A DNA stretch of 64,000 bases from Cystobasidium ongulense (GCA_022835595.1 BQUP01000012.1:307000-370999); one strand, 5' to 3'. Shown: positions 10,162 to 22,580, numbered from the stretch's first letter. The notes: generated by a model from the letters alone, not told the origin. Numbers and translations: made by a program.

Positions 10162-10300
10162 GCGAGCAATCATCTTTTTGTCTTCATCGCCAAAACCAAC
10201 TTTCTTTTTATGTGGCGGGTCCTCGGTCCAATCCACAAGTCGCGAGAGCGAGCAATCATCTTTTTGTCTTCATCGCCAAAACCAACTTTCTTTTTATGTA
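10132..10300 (+). repeat. Direct duplication of tRNA-Tyr 3' end and its terminator
   Basis: The stretch from the variable loop of tRNA-Tyr through the 3' flank (about 84 nt from 10132) is repeated from 10217 with an offset of 85 to 86 nt. The flank, including the T5 run and an ACTTTCTTTTTATGT end, is identical. The T-arm part of the second copy has diverged: T stem and loop no longer pair fully, while TCGCGAG is kept. The second copy lacks D and anticodon arms, so it is a truncated tRNA relic. Confidence 0.88.
10175..10179 (+). terminator. Pol III T5 terminator of tRNA-Tyr
   Basis: Five T on the coding strand 14 nt after the discriminator base, the standard RNA polymerase III stop signal. 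Confidence 0.8.
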
Positions 10301-11441
10301 GAGCATCAAAGTGACCCTTCGGTCGTTCATTTCCTGAAGGCTGAAGTCCTTCCTCCTCCAAGACAGCTGTCATTAGTTTGGCTCGCTGCCACCTCCGTTG
10401 CTTAACTAGAGAACCTTTGAGCAATCATCAAGGCGTCTATCAGCCACATGAGGAACATGTCTCGAGGTCCTGTTGCTTTCTCTTCCTGTGAACTCTATAC
10501 ATGCGCAGCTCTGGCGGAGCAATCTGGATAGCCGTATTCGATGCAACTCATTCTGCTACACCGGGGTCCTGTGCTTTCTATCAACTGGGCAAGAAGTTTG
10601 AACACATCTTGTGGCACAATTGTTGTCGTGCGAAACTTCGCGAGGAATATACTTGAGTATGTAGGTGGTCCAAGCTCCCTCAAGGCAGCCACGCACGTGA
10701 CCGATGATATTATTAACGAGGCCAGGGCCCATTGGTGAGTCACAGGCTCAACAGGAACAGTGTTCCGGATGCCTCTCCACACAAGTTGTAAGTGGCAGCT
10801 CAAACGTAAATGATATGCGCGCCGTAATCGGTCCGCCAGCGTCTCTTTCAGCAGACCAACTTCAGGAACATGTGGGCGAAAGCGATTTGCGATCCATTGG
10901 CAAACGAAGTGCTATACTTACGTCATCAGCTCACAGAATAGCCTCCCAAGACTAGTGAATATCAAGGGAGACACACGGAAAAGTTTTATTACGAGTAGAG
11001 GAGTACAGTCTCCCTTCGTGAGGTGTCTGTGCAGTCAGAACTTCTCGATCAAGTCAGCGTCTTAGCCAGAGCCGGCATTGGCACGTTGTGCCTCTTAGAA
11101 GAACAATGACTGCGCACATGCACACAGTGCCTGCCACTGAGAGGCAGACGACCGCTTCAATGACATCTGTTTCCAGTCACAAGGAGAGTTGTTGATCCCG
11201 ACTCGCTCAGCTGCACGAAGGGGTTCAAGCTCGACCGCTCTTAGCTCGACGATCCAGTACACATGGCAGCAAGAGCAACGGAGTGAACTTCGGAGTGGTT
11301 TGCTCAAACGCATACACTGGCATACCTCACAACGTACAGCTCACCAACGCCAACGCAGAAGAGAAGGTGAGATGTAGTCGTGCGGCTCTCGATCATCCTA
11401 AAGCTGAGTCGAGCACACCACGGTCCAGCATCTTGTGCAGT
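10301..11441. other. Non-coding stretch and probable promoter
   Basis: About 1.1 kb without a supportable gene. It should contain the promoter and 5' UTR of the hydrolase starting at 11442; an open frame continues upstream of that ATG without another ATG. Confidence 0.45.
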
Positions 11442-14021
11442 ATGGACGTTCACAAACCACTCAAGTACTTTGAAGTTTACACTAAACAGCCGGACGAGGA
11501 TGCTCGAGCTGGTATTTCACGCTCATCGTCGAAGCTGCAACTCGTTCCAAAGAACGGCAGGCATTCTTCGCGTCAATCGAGTCGTCTACGCATCAACAAA
11601 GGCAAGTCTCGCAGCGGAACACACGATGCTAGCCAGCCTGCACCCCCAGCTATTACTGCACCTCTGCGCCTCACCGAGGTTACATTAGCACAGCATACTG
11701 CTCTGTTGCCTGACGAAAGGGCCTTGCCACCATGTCTGAAGATACAGGAGTCAGTTCGCGTTCCAGACACGTCGATAGCCAGTGCGCCAAACGAATTGAT
11801 TCCATTCAGCCATCCTGCACAAAGTACATCCTCGTCTGGCACATCTCGTAAAGAGTCTATAGCCTCGCCAGACATCAAACATGGCAAGTCTGGACTATCC
11901 CTCCCGGCGAGACTGACAGTCGCCCTGCCATTCGACATCTTCGCTGGACCTTGTAGCGCTGTTTCTGCCGAGTCTCTGAACAACATGGCAGTTGCCGAAA
12001 GCCATGTAGACATACCATCTCTCGTGCGGCCTTCCACGCTGTCAGCAACGAAAGGCGATCAGTCTGTATCGCCTTCTATCGAAGATACACGGAATGTTGG
12101 CGGTATAGATCTAGACGGCCCGCCAAACATGGCTACACCAATGCAAACCACATCTAGCATTTCCGAAATAACTGCCAAATGCTTCGCAAGACAGATCAAT
12201 CTCGAACACCAGAAAGACAAGACAGAATACTCTGGTATATTATCGATAGACGACATAGTCCGACAACATCAAATATCTAGCCCTGTTCTGCGGAAATTTG
12301 GCTCGGCTTCCAGTCCTCCAGTGCCCGTTGTACCGGCCAAGTTTCGCTCCGAGACGCAGAGGATCCTCAGCATCGACGAGATCGTTTCAAGACACCCTTC
12401 GGCACAGGTTCCCGTTCGAAAATCTGGTCAGTCGGCACCTTTATTGCTCTCAGAAAGTGGAGCAAGGTCAAGAACTACAACAGAAGACAGCGAGATGAGT
12501 GTAGGCAGATCTTCCATCGACTCTGTGACGGGCGAGATAATGCAATCAATAGAACAGCATCAAGCCAGCGAGGATGCCAAGAGACTACACCACGCCCAGT
12601 CTCAACCTTCGTTTTCCACACCATCCCCAAATAGATATAGAGCGAGGCAAACAAGCATCTTTAGTGATTCCCTGTCTGAATCGCCGAGCTGTCCTTCGAC
12701 ATTACCGACGAGCGATTCGAGATGCTTCCGCGGAACACCTACTACAGACGATGAGATCACGAAATATATACGCTCAGCAAGACTAACGCGTTTGATAACC
12801 TTACGAAGACCACCGAACCACCATCTAGTCGTCTCACTAGCAGACGTAGGAAGTGAAGATGGGCATCCTGTGGTAGTCTTTCTTGGACTAGGCAGTGTAC
12901 GCTATCTCGTTGCACTATACGATGACTTAGCAGAGTCACTCGGTCTACGCTTGATCTGCATCGACAGATGGGGTCTGGGAAAGACAGGAGATGTACCAGA
13001 CAGTCAAAGAGGCTTTCGCGAATGGTCCACAATAGTACAAGAAGTCCTCGACCAGCTCGGCGTCAACAAATTCTCTGTAATCGCACACTCTGCTGGTACG
13101 CCATACGCTTTGGCAAGCAGTATCCGTCTAGAATCTCGTGTCCTTGGCGCCATTCAACTCCTTGCACCATGGGTGGGTTCTGCCTCGGAATCCGCCGCTA
13201 GTGCATACAGATGGCTCAAGTTCGTACCTTCTGGGGTAATCAAAACTGCTCAAGCTGCTGAATGGAAAATGCAAGGATGGAGGTTAGGGAAAAATCCAAA
13301 AGTGCAAGCCCAAGGTGTCGGCTTTGATCCAAGGGCTCCTCTCAGTTCAGAATCGACGGCTTCAAGCCCAGTATTTGCAGATTTTGCAGCCACCTTGACG
13401 ATGCACGATCCTGTAGACCCACGCAGCCGTGCGGCCTCTCCATCGATTCTATCAGAGTCCGACCGCAATACAGGCCTGGTTGATGATGAGACAGTCGATA
13501 CTTCTTTCCTCTCAACCCCTGCCCAAAGCCGAATGCGCAAGCTTCCACTAGATACAGTTGATAGCCCACAATTTTTGCATAGATCGGACGCCACACCTAG
13601 CCGTCTTGCGCGCAAGACGGCCACTTCTTCGCGAGCTACATCAACAGTCTCGCCCTCGTTCAAAAGCTATTTAGACAGGCCAAAATCCGCAGCGAAACTC
13701 GATCTGGGAACAGCACTTATGCGTGCGTCCCATGCAGAATCTCTCAAAGGCGGTACTTCAGACCTGCTCGCCATCTTGCAAAAGACAAGCAAATCAGCAG
13801 GCTTCTCCTTTGCCGAGGTTGCCCGACCTGTCCGAGTATGGCACGGCCTGAAAGATGACAAAATCAGTCTGCAGGATGTCCTCACCCTCGAGACTCTCAT
13901 TCCAGATTGCAAGGTCAACGTGATCCCGGGCGCGGACCACTCCCTCATGACCAACGTTCCAGTCTTCGTACAAGTATTGCAAGCTATAGCGAGCGAGTGG
14001 GAACTGAGCAGTCGCTTATGA
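11442..14021 (+). CDS. Alpha/beta-hydrolase with long disordered N-terminus
   Basis: Single exon, 859 residues from the first in-frame ATG. The first 430 or so residues are Ser/Pro/Thr-rich and probably disordered. They contain two copies of a short motif, near residues 265-290 and 306-330: ILSIDDIVRQH with PVLRKFG, and ILSIDEIVSRH with PVRKSG. The C-terminal half is an alpha/beta-hydrolase fold: RLICIDRWGLGKTG, nucleophile elbow AHSAG near residue 547, probable acid Asp in WHGLKDDK near 803 and His in GADHS near 832. A second low-complexity insertion separates the elbow from the acid. The substrate is unknown; the fold is that of lipases and esterases. The lack of introns is unusual here. 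Confidence 0.85.
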   Translation: MDVHKPLKYFEVYTKQPDEDARAGISRSSSKLQLVPKNGRHSSRQSSRLRINKGKSRSGTHDASQPAPPAITAPLRLTEVTLAQHTALLPDERALPPCLKIQESVRVPDTSIASAPNELIPFSHPAQSTSSSGTSRKESIASPDIKHGKSGLSLPARLTVALPFDIFAGPCSAVSAESLNNMAVAESHVDIPSLVRPSTLSATKGDQSVSPSIEDTRNVGGIDLDGPPNMATPMQTTSSISEITAKCFARQINLEHQKDKTEYSGILSIDDIVRQHQISSPVLRKFGSASSPPVPVVPAKFRSETQRILSIDEIVSRHPSAQVPVRKSGQSAPLLLSESGARSRTTTEDSEMSVGRSSIDSVTGEIMQSIEQHQASEDAKRLHHAQSQPSFSTPSPNRYRARQTSIFSDSLSESPSCPSTLPTSDSRCFRGTPTTDDEITKYIRSARLTRLITLRRPPNHHLVVSLADVGSEDGHPVVVFLGLGSVRYLVALYDDLAESLGLRLICIDRWGLGKTGDVPDSQRGFREWSTIVQEVLDQLGVNKFSVIAHSAGTPYALASSIRLESRVLGAIQLLAPWVGSASESAASAYRWLKFVPSGVIKTAQAAEWKMQGWRLGKNPKVQAQGVGFDPRAPLSSESTASSPVFADFAATLTMHDPVDPRSRAASPSILSESDRNTGLVDDETVDTSFLSTPAQSRMRKLPLDTVDSPQFLHRSDATPSRLARKTATSSRATSTVSPSFKSYLDRPKSAAKLDLGTALMRASHAESLKGGTSDLLAILQKTSKSAGFSFAEVARPVRVWHGLKDDKISLQDVLTLETLIPDCKVNVIPGADHSLMTNVPVFVQVLQAIASEWELSSRL

Positions 14022-14138
14022 TCGATACCGCAAGAGTGCCCAAGGAGGCAAACTTTTTATCCCCAAGTAGACCTTGTTGTCGTTGTATCATCCTATCAAT
14101 CACATCCATCGCTTCTCGCCGTACAACCGAGAAGCGTT

Positions 14139-17100
14139 TTACCATACAAATTCGGCCGGTGGAGACCTGAAGATGTCCCATCTGGTCTCATACTCTGTCA
14201 AAGCCGACCAGCCAAGCGCCTTTAGACACTGCTTTTTGAGCTCCATTATCTCTTTCTGCTTGCCATTCGCGGCTGATTCATCCACCACTTTCTGCAACGT
14301 CATGAGGGCAGAACCAAACCGCTGAAGAAAGAGGTCCAATCAGTGCTGTTTATGCATCATACAGGGCAGGGCGTAAGATCGACTCACGTTCGCAGCGATG
14401 TCGCGCTTGGCTGATATTAAAGTAAAGTCTGGATCCTTCTCAGGCGAATCGAGGAAAGTTCGGTATTTGGAGAACAACTCGTCTTGCTCCTGAGTGGTCG
14501 CTTGGATCTTATTGCTTGCCTGTACTTTTCTCGAATAAGCAAGGTTCCAAGCAGACTTCTTGATATCCATTTCCTTCTTTGTCTTCTTGTCCTCTTCCGT
14601 TTGCTCATGCGGCGGTAGTGGTTTGCGACCCAGGTACGATGCCAATGCGTTCTCATCGATCTCCGCCAGTACCAGATTTGCCGCTTTGGTGACGTCCTGC
14701 GGGTCTGCGTCGTCCTTGAATGCCTTCAGCGAGGCAACCAGCAGAGGCAAATGTTTGGGACTTTGCGATATCAGCGCGTCCAAGTAGACTCTCTTCTCTT
14801 TTTCGTCCTTAATCTTCTCCACAATCTGGAGCTGAAGGTCGACCAGCTTCGGTTGCTCCTTGTCTCCATCTTCGCCGTCGGCTTCCTTCGCTTGAGGAGG
14901 GATCACATATGTGAGGTCGCAGTGTGCCTTTGCAGCAGCTGGGCCAAGATTAAGCTTGCCAAGGAGGACATCACCCGCTTTTCCAGACTTGTAAAGCTCG
15001 GAAGTGTCGCCTTTGAGTTCGCTACCAATGACCAAAGGTCGTGTCTACGTATCATGTCAGAGCTAGACATGCACATAGTAGGTGCTTGTACGTACCTCGC
15101 CTCGCGGCATCTTTGCATTGGGAAAAGCCTGGCCTTTGATATTTGCTAAAATGCCAGTGGCATCTGCAAATAGCGGTGAGAAAATTGCATTAGCAAAAGC
15201 CGATCCAATCATGAAAACAATGAACGGCCTCACCTCTATCTACGTCCAAACTTAGCTTCTTTGACTTCTCACCAAGAGCAGTCTCGAGTGTAAGCGCCAT
15301 GCTCTTATGACCGTCTAGGACCTTGTAATCTGTGTGCTCGATCTGAAGCTTCAAAGTGTACTCGCCCTTCTCCAACTCTACCTCATTGGAGTAGACAGTA
15401 GCGAACTGAAAAACTTGCTTCTGATTATCAAAGATTGCCATCAACATGCCAAATGGCGAATCGTAGAGACTTTCGGTCACCGGGAAGACAGCCTTTACTT
15501 TGGACTTCTCACTCAGCTTGAATGAGTAAGTGTTGACAAGTTGATAGAGTCGTTGATCGTTCGGCATGACATCACGTTCGCCTAGAGGGGTCAAGGTGCT
15601 ATCTGAAGGGCGGTATATCGTTCTTCTTCGGTCTGTTGAGGGTTTGAAAGATGGTTCAGCTGACGACGCAGAGCTCCGAAAAAATGATTTAGCTTACCGA
15701 AGCTAACACTAGGAGACCACGCTTCAAGCCTGACTTTGCTCTGTACTTGCAGCTTCAAAACCTCCGAGCCACCTACGACGTTCAACTGGGAACCTTGTAG
15801 AACCGTTAAACCATGGAAGTGGATTTCCATGGCAACGTCTGCGGTCGGGAGCGAATTCCAAAATTGCGACTGTAAACCATTGAACTGTTAGCAGGTAGGA
15901 TCGTCAGGTGACTAAATGATGCAAAGGGCCGCTTACTGCGCATACTTCGAGCATGCGCCCGCCAGTAACTTCGAACTTCTTCGAAACGGTTTCGCCAGAG
16001 GTGCAGCCCAAGATTGCTTGCATTTCGACGTGTGGCAATCTCTTCAGGGGTAGGAGCTGCACACAGTGTATCCACATGTTGACCGGGGAATCATGACGTC
16101 GCGTCGTCAAGCGTAGTTCTGTGGGAATAAGCGTCCGCCCGGTTAGTCAGAATGAGAAAGTACATTCCCGATGTACGTACCTGCCCAAGTGGCGCCTTCT
16201 GGTACCGCAAGGAATTTGCGCTCGATTTGACCTGGCGTGCTGTGCCAGTCTTTGAAGGCATGAGAAGGACCTGAAGCTTCTTCGGGTTTACAGACCGTAA
16301 TGGGTACAGCAAAGACAAGTCTGCCATGCGTGCTTGTGTCGTATGCCCTGATCTGCGCACAGTGCATACCGGGAGGTAGTTTTGTCGGATCAACACGAAT
16401 ATTGAAATTACGGCCTGTTTGCCCAAATACAATGTCAACATAGATGCCGCATCGGGAGACTGATGGCTTACCGTTCGAAGGGAGTGACAGGAACTCCGGA
16501 GTTCTAATCCATGCCTCCGTGGCCGTCAAGGCGAGTTTCATATCCAACTTATACATCTTCTCTGTGTCTGCACTACTAGAGAAAGACGGCTTTACCCAGC
16601 ACGCCGCTTCGTACAAGCGGCTTGTCTCTTCAGGTTCCCGAAGGTATACGCCACGCTTGCCTTCTCGCTGATGTAACGGCTTCGTGAAATCTGGAGGAGG
16701 GTGTCCCTGTGAAATAATACTAACATTGAAGTCGGCATCACTATCGAAAAGATCCTTAGTCTCCACGAGGTATTGATAGAGGGCTTCCGTCTGTATAAGG
16801 CCGACGTTTTGTGGATCTTTCACATCCTTGACAGTAGCTTGTATGGCCTTGTGGATGCGTGCAGACGATACCGGGATTCCTTCGGCCTTCATTGCTGACA
16901 AGACAAGCGAAAGAACTCCACATGCACTCGGGGAGGCCATCCTGCAAAAGACATGAGAAAACGTTTACCGGAGGTAAGTATAGGTGAAAGAGCTTACGAT
17001 GTTCCATTCATCAACTGGCTTCGCTGTAGGTTGTACAATGGTACGCCAGTAATTGCCGCACCTGGGGCGAAGCATGTGACCTGAGCGCCATCGTAGGTGG

Positions 17101-19021
17101 GTCCACGGGATGACCTACGAACGCAGCTTAGTTCATCGACGTACAAAAAAGCTAAGAAGCCTTTACTTACCAAGTATAAGGTCCGGCTGGAACGTTATCG
17201 AGCATGGCATACTCAGAGACTTGCATTGCTGGAGTTTCGAATGCTCCAACGACGACGAGGCCGGAAGTAGTAGCGGGTGCTCCGACAGTGGTCAGAGCTG
17301 GACCTGCGTTGCCTGCCGAAGTCACAAATATGACATTACGCTTCTTGACAACCTCGTCTCGCAACATGGTCGCAAATTGACCACGCTCCTCAGTGCTGAA
17401 AAAGCCGTCTTCTCCAAAAGACATGTTACATATGTCACAATTGGTATCGCTAAAATCGAAAAAGTAGCAGTGATTAGTTAGTACAAACTTGACATAGTGC
17501 TGTCAAGTCTACGATGTATTCACATGATCGCCTTAGTTGCTCTCATGAGAGCTTGGTGAGTCTCTAATCCACGCACTCGAGTATCGCCAATCTTCAATGA
17601 GACAATCTCAACTCCGGGCGCAACTCCATTGAGTTCCGGGCTGTCTGGAATCTGACCTCCAATAATTGATGCGACGTGTGTTCCGTGGGTTCCTGAAACG
17701 CAGACCAGACTGGAAGTTTCCATTCTGTGCTCAGTCAAAGACAAATACTCACGCGTGGCATTGAGCTCACCTGAGAATCGCACCTTCATCATAGATGTTC
17801 ACTGAGTAGCTCAATAGGTCCTGAGAGCCGAATCTCTCATAATGCTGCTCCTTGTGATAGTCTGTCATTGGGACCTTGCTGCTCAAGTCAAGCAGGGACG
17901 GGGTTTTGCCATTGTCCAGAGGCGCCAGATTCTCCTCTCCATCTCCTTCAGCACCTCCAGCGACAACGCGCCAGTCCTTGCCGTCATGCCATGCAACGAC
18001 TTCAATGATAGGACCGGGATCTTTTATCTCTAAAGCTTTCAGATAATCCAATCTTGCTTCTAAATCCGCCTTCTTCGCCTTCTCTTCGGGATTATCTTTC
18101 TTAGGCTGTTCCTTTGCAGTCTGCTTCGACGATTCTTTCTCCTTTACAGCTGTCTTCGGGTCAGATGCTGCCTCGGGCTCTTTCTTATCCGACTCTTTGA
18201 TTGCCTTCTCGAAGATGTTTAAATCCTCCTTTGCTTTGCTGATCAGCTTTCCAATGTCTACGTCCCATTTGTCTTTGCGCTCCCTGCGCCGTCTGGCGAC
18301 AAGATCCTTTGGGAAGAGTTCGAAGGCGGGCTTATATCCGACCTTCCATTTCGATGTTGGATTGGTCCAGCTTTTTGATGCAATGAGAGTACGACCACAC
18401 AAGCCAGGTAGGTAAATCGCATCGGCTACCTGCTCTTTGGGTAAAGCATCGCCCTTTAACGGCTGAACCTCCTTGAGGGAGACGTCGCCGCCGCCTGTAC
18501 AGCGGTCGTTCGATAGGTCAGCTCGATGTATGCAAGCGTTCCTGAGAGTACACGTGCACGTACCTGAGCAATCAATAATGTCTACAACTTTGCCTTTGCC
18601 GTTTAAGCCGAAGGCAGCAGGGTCAACACCTGGGAAGGGTTCAATAAGGCACATCAGCCGCTGTGCGTAAGGCTATGGTACGGAACCTACCAGTATCGAG
18701 AACCGCCACCCTCACGTTGCGGCCGTCCCACTCTGGAAATCGTTTGATCCAGGAAGCAGCCTGAATCTCCTCCTTGGGTAGCAATCCATGGAGTGGGAAA
18801 CTACCGCTGGGTATAAGACCGTCTGTCCGAGTCATGGCAGTCGTGGGTGTAGTGGGAATTATCGCTGTTTGGGTCGACAAAGGCAAATGGGGGACTCCGA
18901 CAACTTGTCGAGGAGCTGAGGTTGAAAAGTGCTGCTGCTGAGCGCTGTATATCCTATTATTCTGAAGTACGCGGAAGCTTGCTGTTGTAGCAGAGGCAAA
19001 TGTGCGGCCAGCACGTTGCAT
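14139..19021 (-). CDS. TPP2: Tripeptidyl-peptidase II
   Basis: Giant subtilisin-like serine peptidase that removes tripeptides from peptides released by the proteasome. It is a gene of many exons, about 1,240 residues. Catalytic elements are visible in order: Asp in VAVLDTG followed after an intron by VDPAAFG, His in [10 protein letters not shown], an oxyanion Asn region SAGNAGPA, and Ser in [13 protein letters not shown] Lys/Glu-rich insertion (around 18060-18200) lies between Asp and His; an insertion there is a hallmark of the TPP2 family. The beta-rich C-terminal part follows. ATG 19021 adds about 60 residues before the usual family start ([20 protein letters not shown]), and this leader is Arg/Ser/Gln-rich, like a mitochondrial presequence. 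ATG 18835 would give a conventional cytosolic protein. It is divergent from the Nup49 gene. Confidence 0.94.
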
Positions 19022-19600
19022 ACAATGAATAGTACGCACGGTGTTCTTCTGCTAGGATGTTGCGCAAGCGAGTCCCTGTGCGAGAGCGGAGATTGACGGC
19101 ACTTGAGAAAGCCTGACGGTCTACCTCAAAAGCCAGACGATGAGAATGGGCGATGTGTTGATATCGAGAGTTGAACAAAGAAGCACCTCGCACACAACAC
19201 GGATGATGCTTGGACGTGAGGCCGATCAGTCGGTCACTTGTCGTTTGCATAGCTGAATGTCAGTCATCTATCGTAGAGAATACCTGTTACAGAATATCGT
19301 TACAGGGCCGCCGTGCTGTACGCTACGCCGACGAGCTGCTGTTCCTGATAGCGCAAGGCTGGTGGCGAGGCGTTGAAGTGTATGTACGAGCAAAGCTGAA
19401 GATGTAGGCGAGATGTAGAAGCTTAAGCTGTCCGAGAAGGGTGGATTTGACAATGAGAACAGGCTAGCTGCTAACAGAGCTTCAGCCAGCTCCACGTAGA
19501 GGTCCAGCGGTGGCGCTCGTGACTTTCCTCTCGCCGCCCAGATCATTGCGAAGCAGCTCTTACCATAGACCAACTCTGGACAATTAGCTGAAAAGTCACC

Positions 19601-21173
19601 ATGGCGTTCTCCTTTGGCAACTTTGGCCAGCAGAATCAGCCTGCTCAACAGAACAAACCGTCAGTTTGGGGTGCTGCGCTACTCGTCAACCTGGAATCGA
19701 CAAACTGACACTTGCTCTGCGTATCGTGTCCAGGTCCTTCTCGTTCGGTACTCCAGCAGCCCAGCAGCAGCCTGCAGCTTCTACGACCACACCATCCTTC
19801 TCATTTGGTAACGCCTCAACAACAGCGCCAGCAGCGCAGCCGTCCACCTCTCTCTTCGGCCAGCCAAGCCAGCAGCAGCAACAAGGTCAAGCGGGACAAG
19901 CACCAACGAACGCTGGCGGCACGTCTCTATTCGGAGGAGGATTCGGTGCTTCTACTAGCCAGCAGACACAGCAACAGCAGCCTGCTGCGGCTGGAGGATT
20001 CAGCTTTGGCGGATTCGGAGCCAAACCTGCTGGAACAACACCTGGAAGTACGCCTGCACCTACAGGAGGACTCTTCGGCAATACGCAGCAGCAGCAGAAT
20101 AAGCCTACATTTGGTTTCGGAGCGTGCGTGAACTTCCTCATCGATTATGATTGTGCTTGCATCTGACATGGCTTGAACAGATCCAATTCGACAAACGCGC
20201 AGCCGACACAAGGCTTGTCATTCGGGTATGCTAAACATTGTATCGCTGTGATAGTCTTCGTGGCTCACGATTGGTCTCCATAGTGCATCAACGTCTACCT
20301 CGCAGCCTACCCAACAGACTCAGAACCAAAATGCAGCTTCCACATCGACCGCACCCATCACTAAGTCTACGCGGTTCGAAGATCTGCCTGAACCCGCGCG
20401 CAAGATGATAGAAGAGATGGAGTGGGTCTTCTTCATCCGCCTCCGTATTTTGCGCTGACCTTGTTGTAATTCAACAGATCGTACATTCAAGGGAGAATAG
20501 CTATACAGGATTCACTCAAAGCTGACAAGCTCGGTGCAGAGATCGAAGAAACCTCACACACTCTACGTCAATTGAGCAATGAATTTTCAGCACTCAGTAA
20601 TCACCTTGCACACGACAGTCGATATACGGCAGACCTGAGGTCTCGCTTCGAGCAGAGTCTGCGTGATGCTGTCAAGGCTGTTCAGATTGTAGACGCTTTC
20701 AGAGCACCAGTCGTCACGCAACCTGGACAACCCCCTAATCAGCCGAGCAAGCCTCATCCAGCATTCTTGCAAGAGTGAGTTGTTCTTGATTCAATGACAA
20801 GGCACAGAGTTGAGCTAATGATAGTGAATTTCGGCATTATAGATTTTTCCGGCGGAAGGCAGAAGAACTAACACGGAGGTTAGCAACTTACAAGTCAAGT
20901 ATAGAACAAATACAAGGGCAATTATCGAGAACAGATCCAGATCAAGTCAAAGCAATCTTACCCACATTAAGAGCACAGCATTCAGCTACACTGCAATTAG
21001 CAAGCAAACTATCAAGCCTTGAACATGGTACTACTGAATTAAAAGACGAATATAGAGATTTATGGAGGGAGAAAACTGGAAGTGTGAGAGATCCGTTCAT
21101 AGAGCGAAGGAGAGAAGTGCTTGGTACAGAAGCTGCTGTTTTAGATTCAGTTGGTGGTCTTTCGATCCGTTAG
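19601..21173 (+). CDS. NUP49: FG nucleoporin, Nup49 / p58-p45 type
   Basis: Component of the central transport channel of the nuclear pore, expected partner of Nsp1/p62 and Nup57/p54. The N-terminal half, starting MAFSFGNFGQ, is Gln/Gly/Ala-rich with many FG repeats (SFSFG, LFGQ, SLFGGGFG, GGFSFGGFG, TFGFG), which form the transport barrier. The C-terminal half is a coiled coil: SYIQGRIAIQDSLKADKL, TLRQLSNEFSALSNHL, then FFRRKAEELTRRLATYKSS, matching the p58/Nup49 arrangement, including the conserved phenylalanine block before the last helix. Six exons are joined by short introns. The ATG at 19601 follows CACC. Nup57 is the main alternative, but Nup57/p54 usually has a different C-terminal domain. 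Confidence 0.82.
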
Positions 21174-21489
21174 AGCTTGTGGCACGTATTGTCCTAGTCA
21201 TTATGGTCGTGCAATGGCAGAAGAGCCTGTAGGAAAACAGTACCTCAAATTGGTGCTTGCATATTGAATGATTGCTAAGGGCATCTGTCTAGGTTGAGCC
21301 GCATTTGAAACGGCTAATTCGTGCTACAGGTACTAAAGTGGATATAAACAACAAGCTGGACAATGAACAGAAACTGCAGGTATACTGAAGAAGCACGAAG
21401 ATGAGTACGGATGTAAAGAGGATTTGCACGAATGTACGTCTGGTGACATCGCTCTTAGGCGACGAGTTTTAATGGTTCAGGTCACAAGC

Positions 21490-22580
21490 CTATGTCGAAG
21501 CGACTGCTGATCCAGCTAGAATGGTGTTATCTTCCGCCGACAGAGCAGATGGATCTACAGGCGTGCCTCTAGCTTCATCTCTGGCTTTCTGTTCACGCTC
21601 TCTCTTCCTCTTGTTGAATTGAGCCTTCATTTTGAAGTAGTCTTTGTGCAGACCACATTCGGTCTTCTCCGCTCTTCCAGCCCAGCGACCCGATCGTTCG
21701 GCTGCATCTTGACTTAGACCTTTCAAGGAAGTACCATCTGGCTTCTTGGTCGAATGCCAATCACCAATGGACGTATATCCTCTGTCTAACAGAGCATTAT
21801 ATGGTACGTCGTTGTTGTCGATGTACGCCTTGGTCTCTTTGAATGTCCAGTTTGCTAATGGGTTGATTTTGATCAGGCCGGTGCTTTCGACTTCGATGAT
21901 TGGAATGGAAGCACGGTCTCCGCCTTGCGAGCGACGTCTTCCTGTAATGACCGCGACAGCGTTAAGCTCTTCATATGCGCGACGTGATGGCTCGACCTGT
22001 TGATTGATAATGGCTAAAATCAGCTGATGCTCAAACCTAGAGCAGGTTGAATTAAACTGACCTTGACGAGATAGTCGTAGCTCTCCTCGTCTTCCTCCCA
22101 CAATCGCTCTCCGTACACACTCTCAAATTGAGACGCTGACTGTGCGGCAGGAGGCATGAAGACGTGCATTGGCGCCCCGTATTTCTGGCTCGCTTGGGCA
22201 GCAAGGTCAAGTGTCTCGGGGAAGTGATAAAGGGTGTTGATGAAGATGAGGGGGACGGCATGTGTTCCTTCTGGCGACAGCTTGTGGAGCATATCAAGAG
22301 CTGCTAGTCCTGTCAAACCGAAAGCCGTGGTCTGGAATAAACCTTTGGGAAAAGCCTTCATCGCCCAAGCGAGGATCTGCTGAGGCTCCGCATTGGAAAG
22401 CTCCTCGTTTGCGCGCTGGATTTCAAAGACTGTGGGTATCCGAGTTGCACTTAGAGCGTTGTTGTTTTCGTTGCTGAAACTGGCTGGATGTCCTGCAGAT
22501 GTCGAAGCTTGGTGCTCTTGCACTATAGGCTGGGAAGAGACATCGGCTCCCGAGATGATGGTGGCCTGCTCAACTTGCAT
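21490..22580 (-). CDS. MET16: PAPS reductase (thioredoxin)
   Basis: Reduces 3'-phosphoadenylyl sulfate to sulfite in sulfate assimilation. Two exons, joined over an intron near 22000-22060 (GTCAGT to CAACAG). The PP-loop type fold is seen in FQTTAFGLTGLAALDMLHKL, with a Thr-Gly where many family members have Ser-Gly, then IFINTLYHFPETLDL, the conserved substrate segment. The C-terminal catalytic motif KTECGLH (catalytic Cys) is present, as is DRGYTSIGDWHSTKK. A short C-terminal tail is Lys/Arg-rich. ATG 22580 is the first true ATG of the exon; the upstream open frame has no ATG. Confidence 0.94.
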
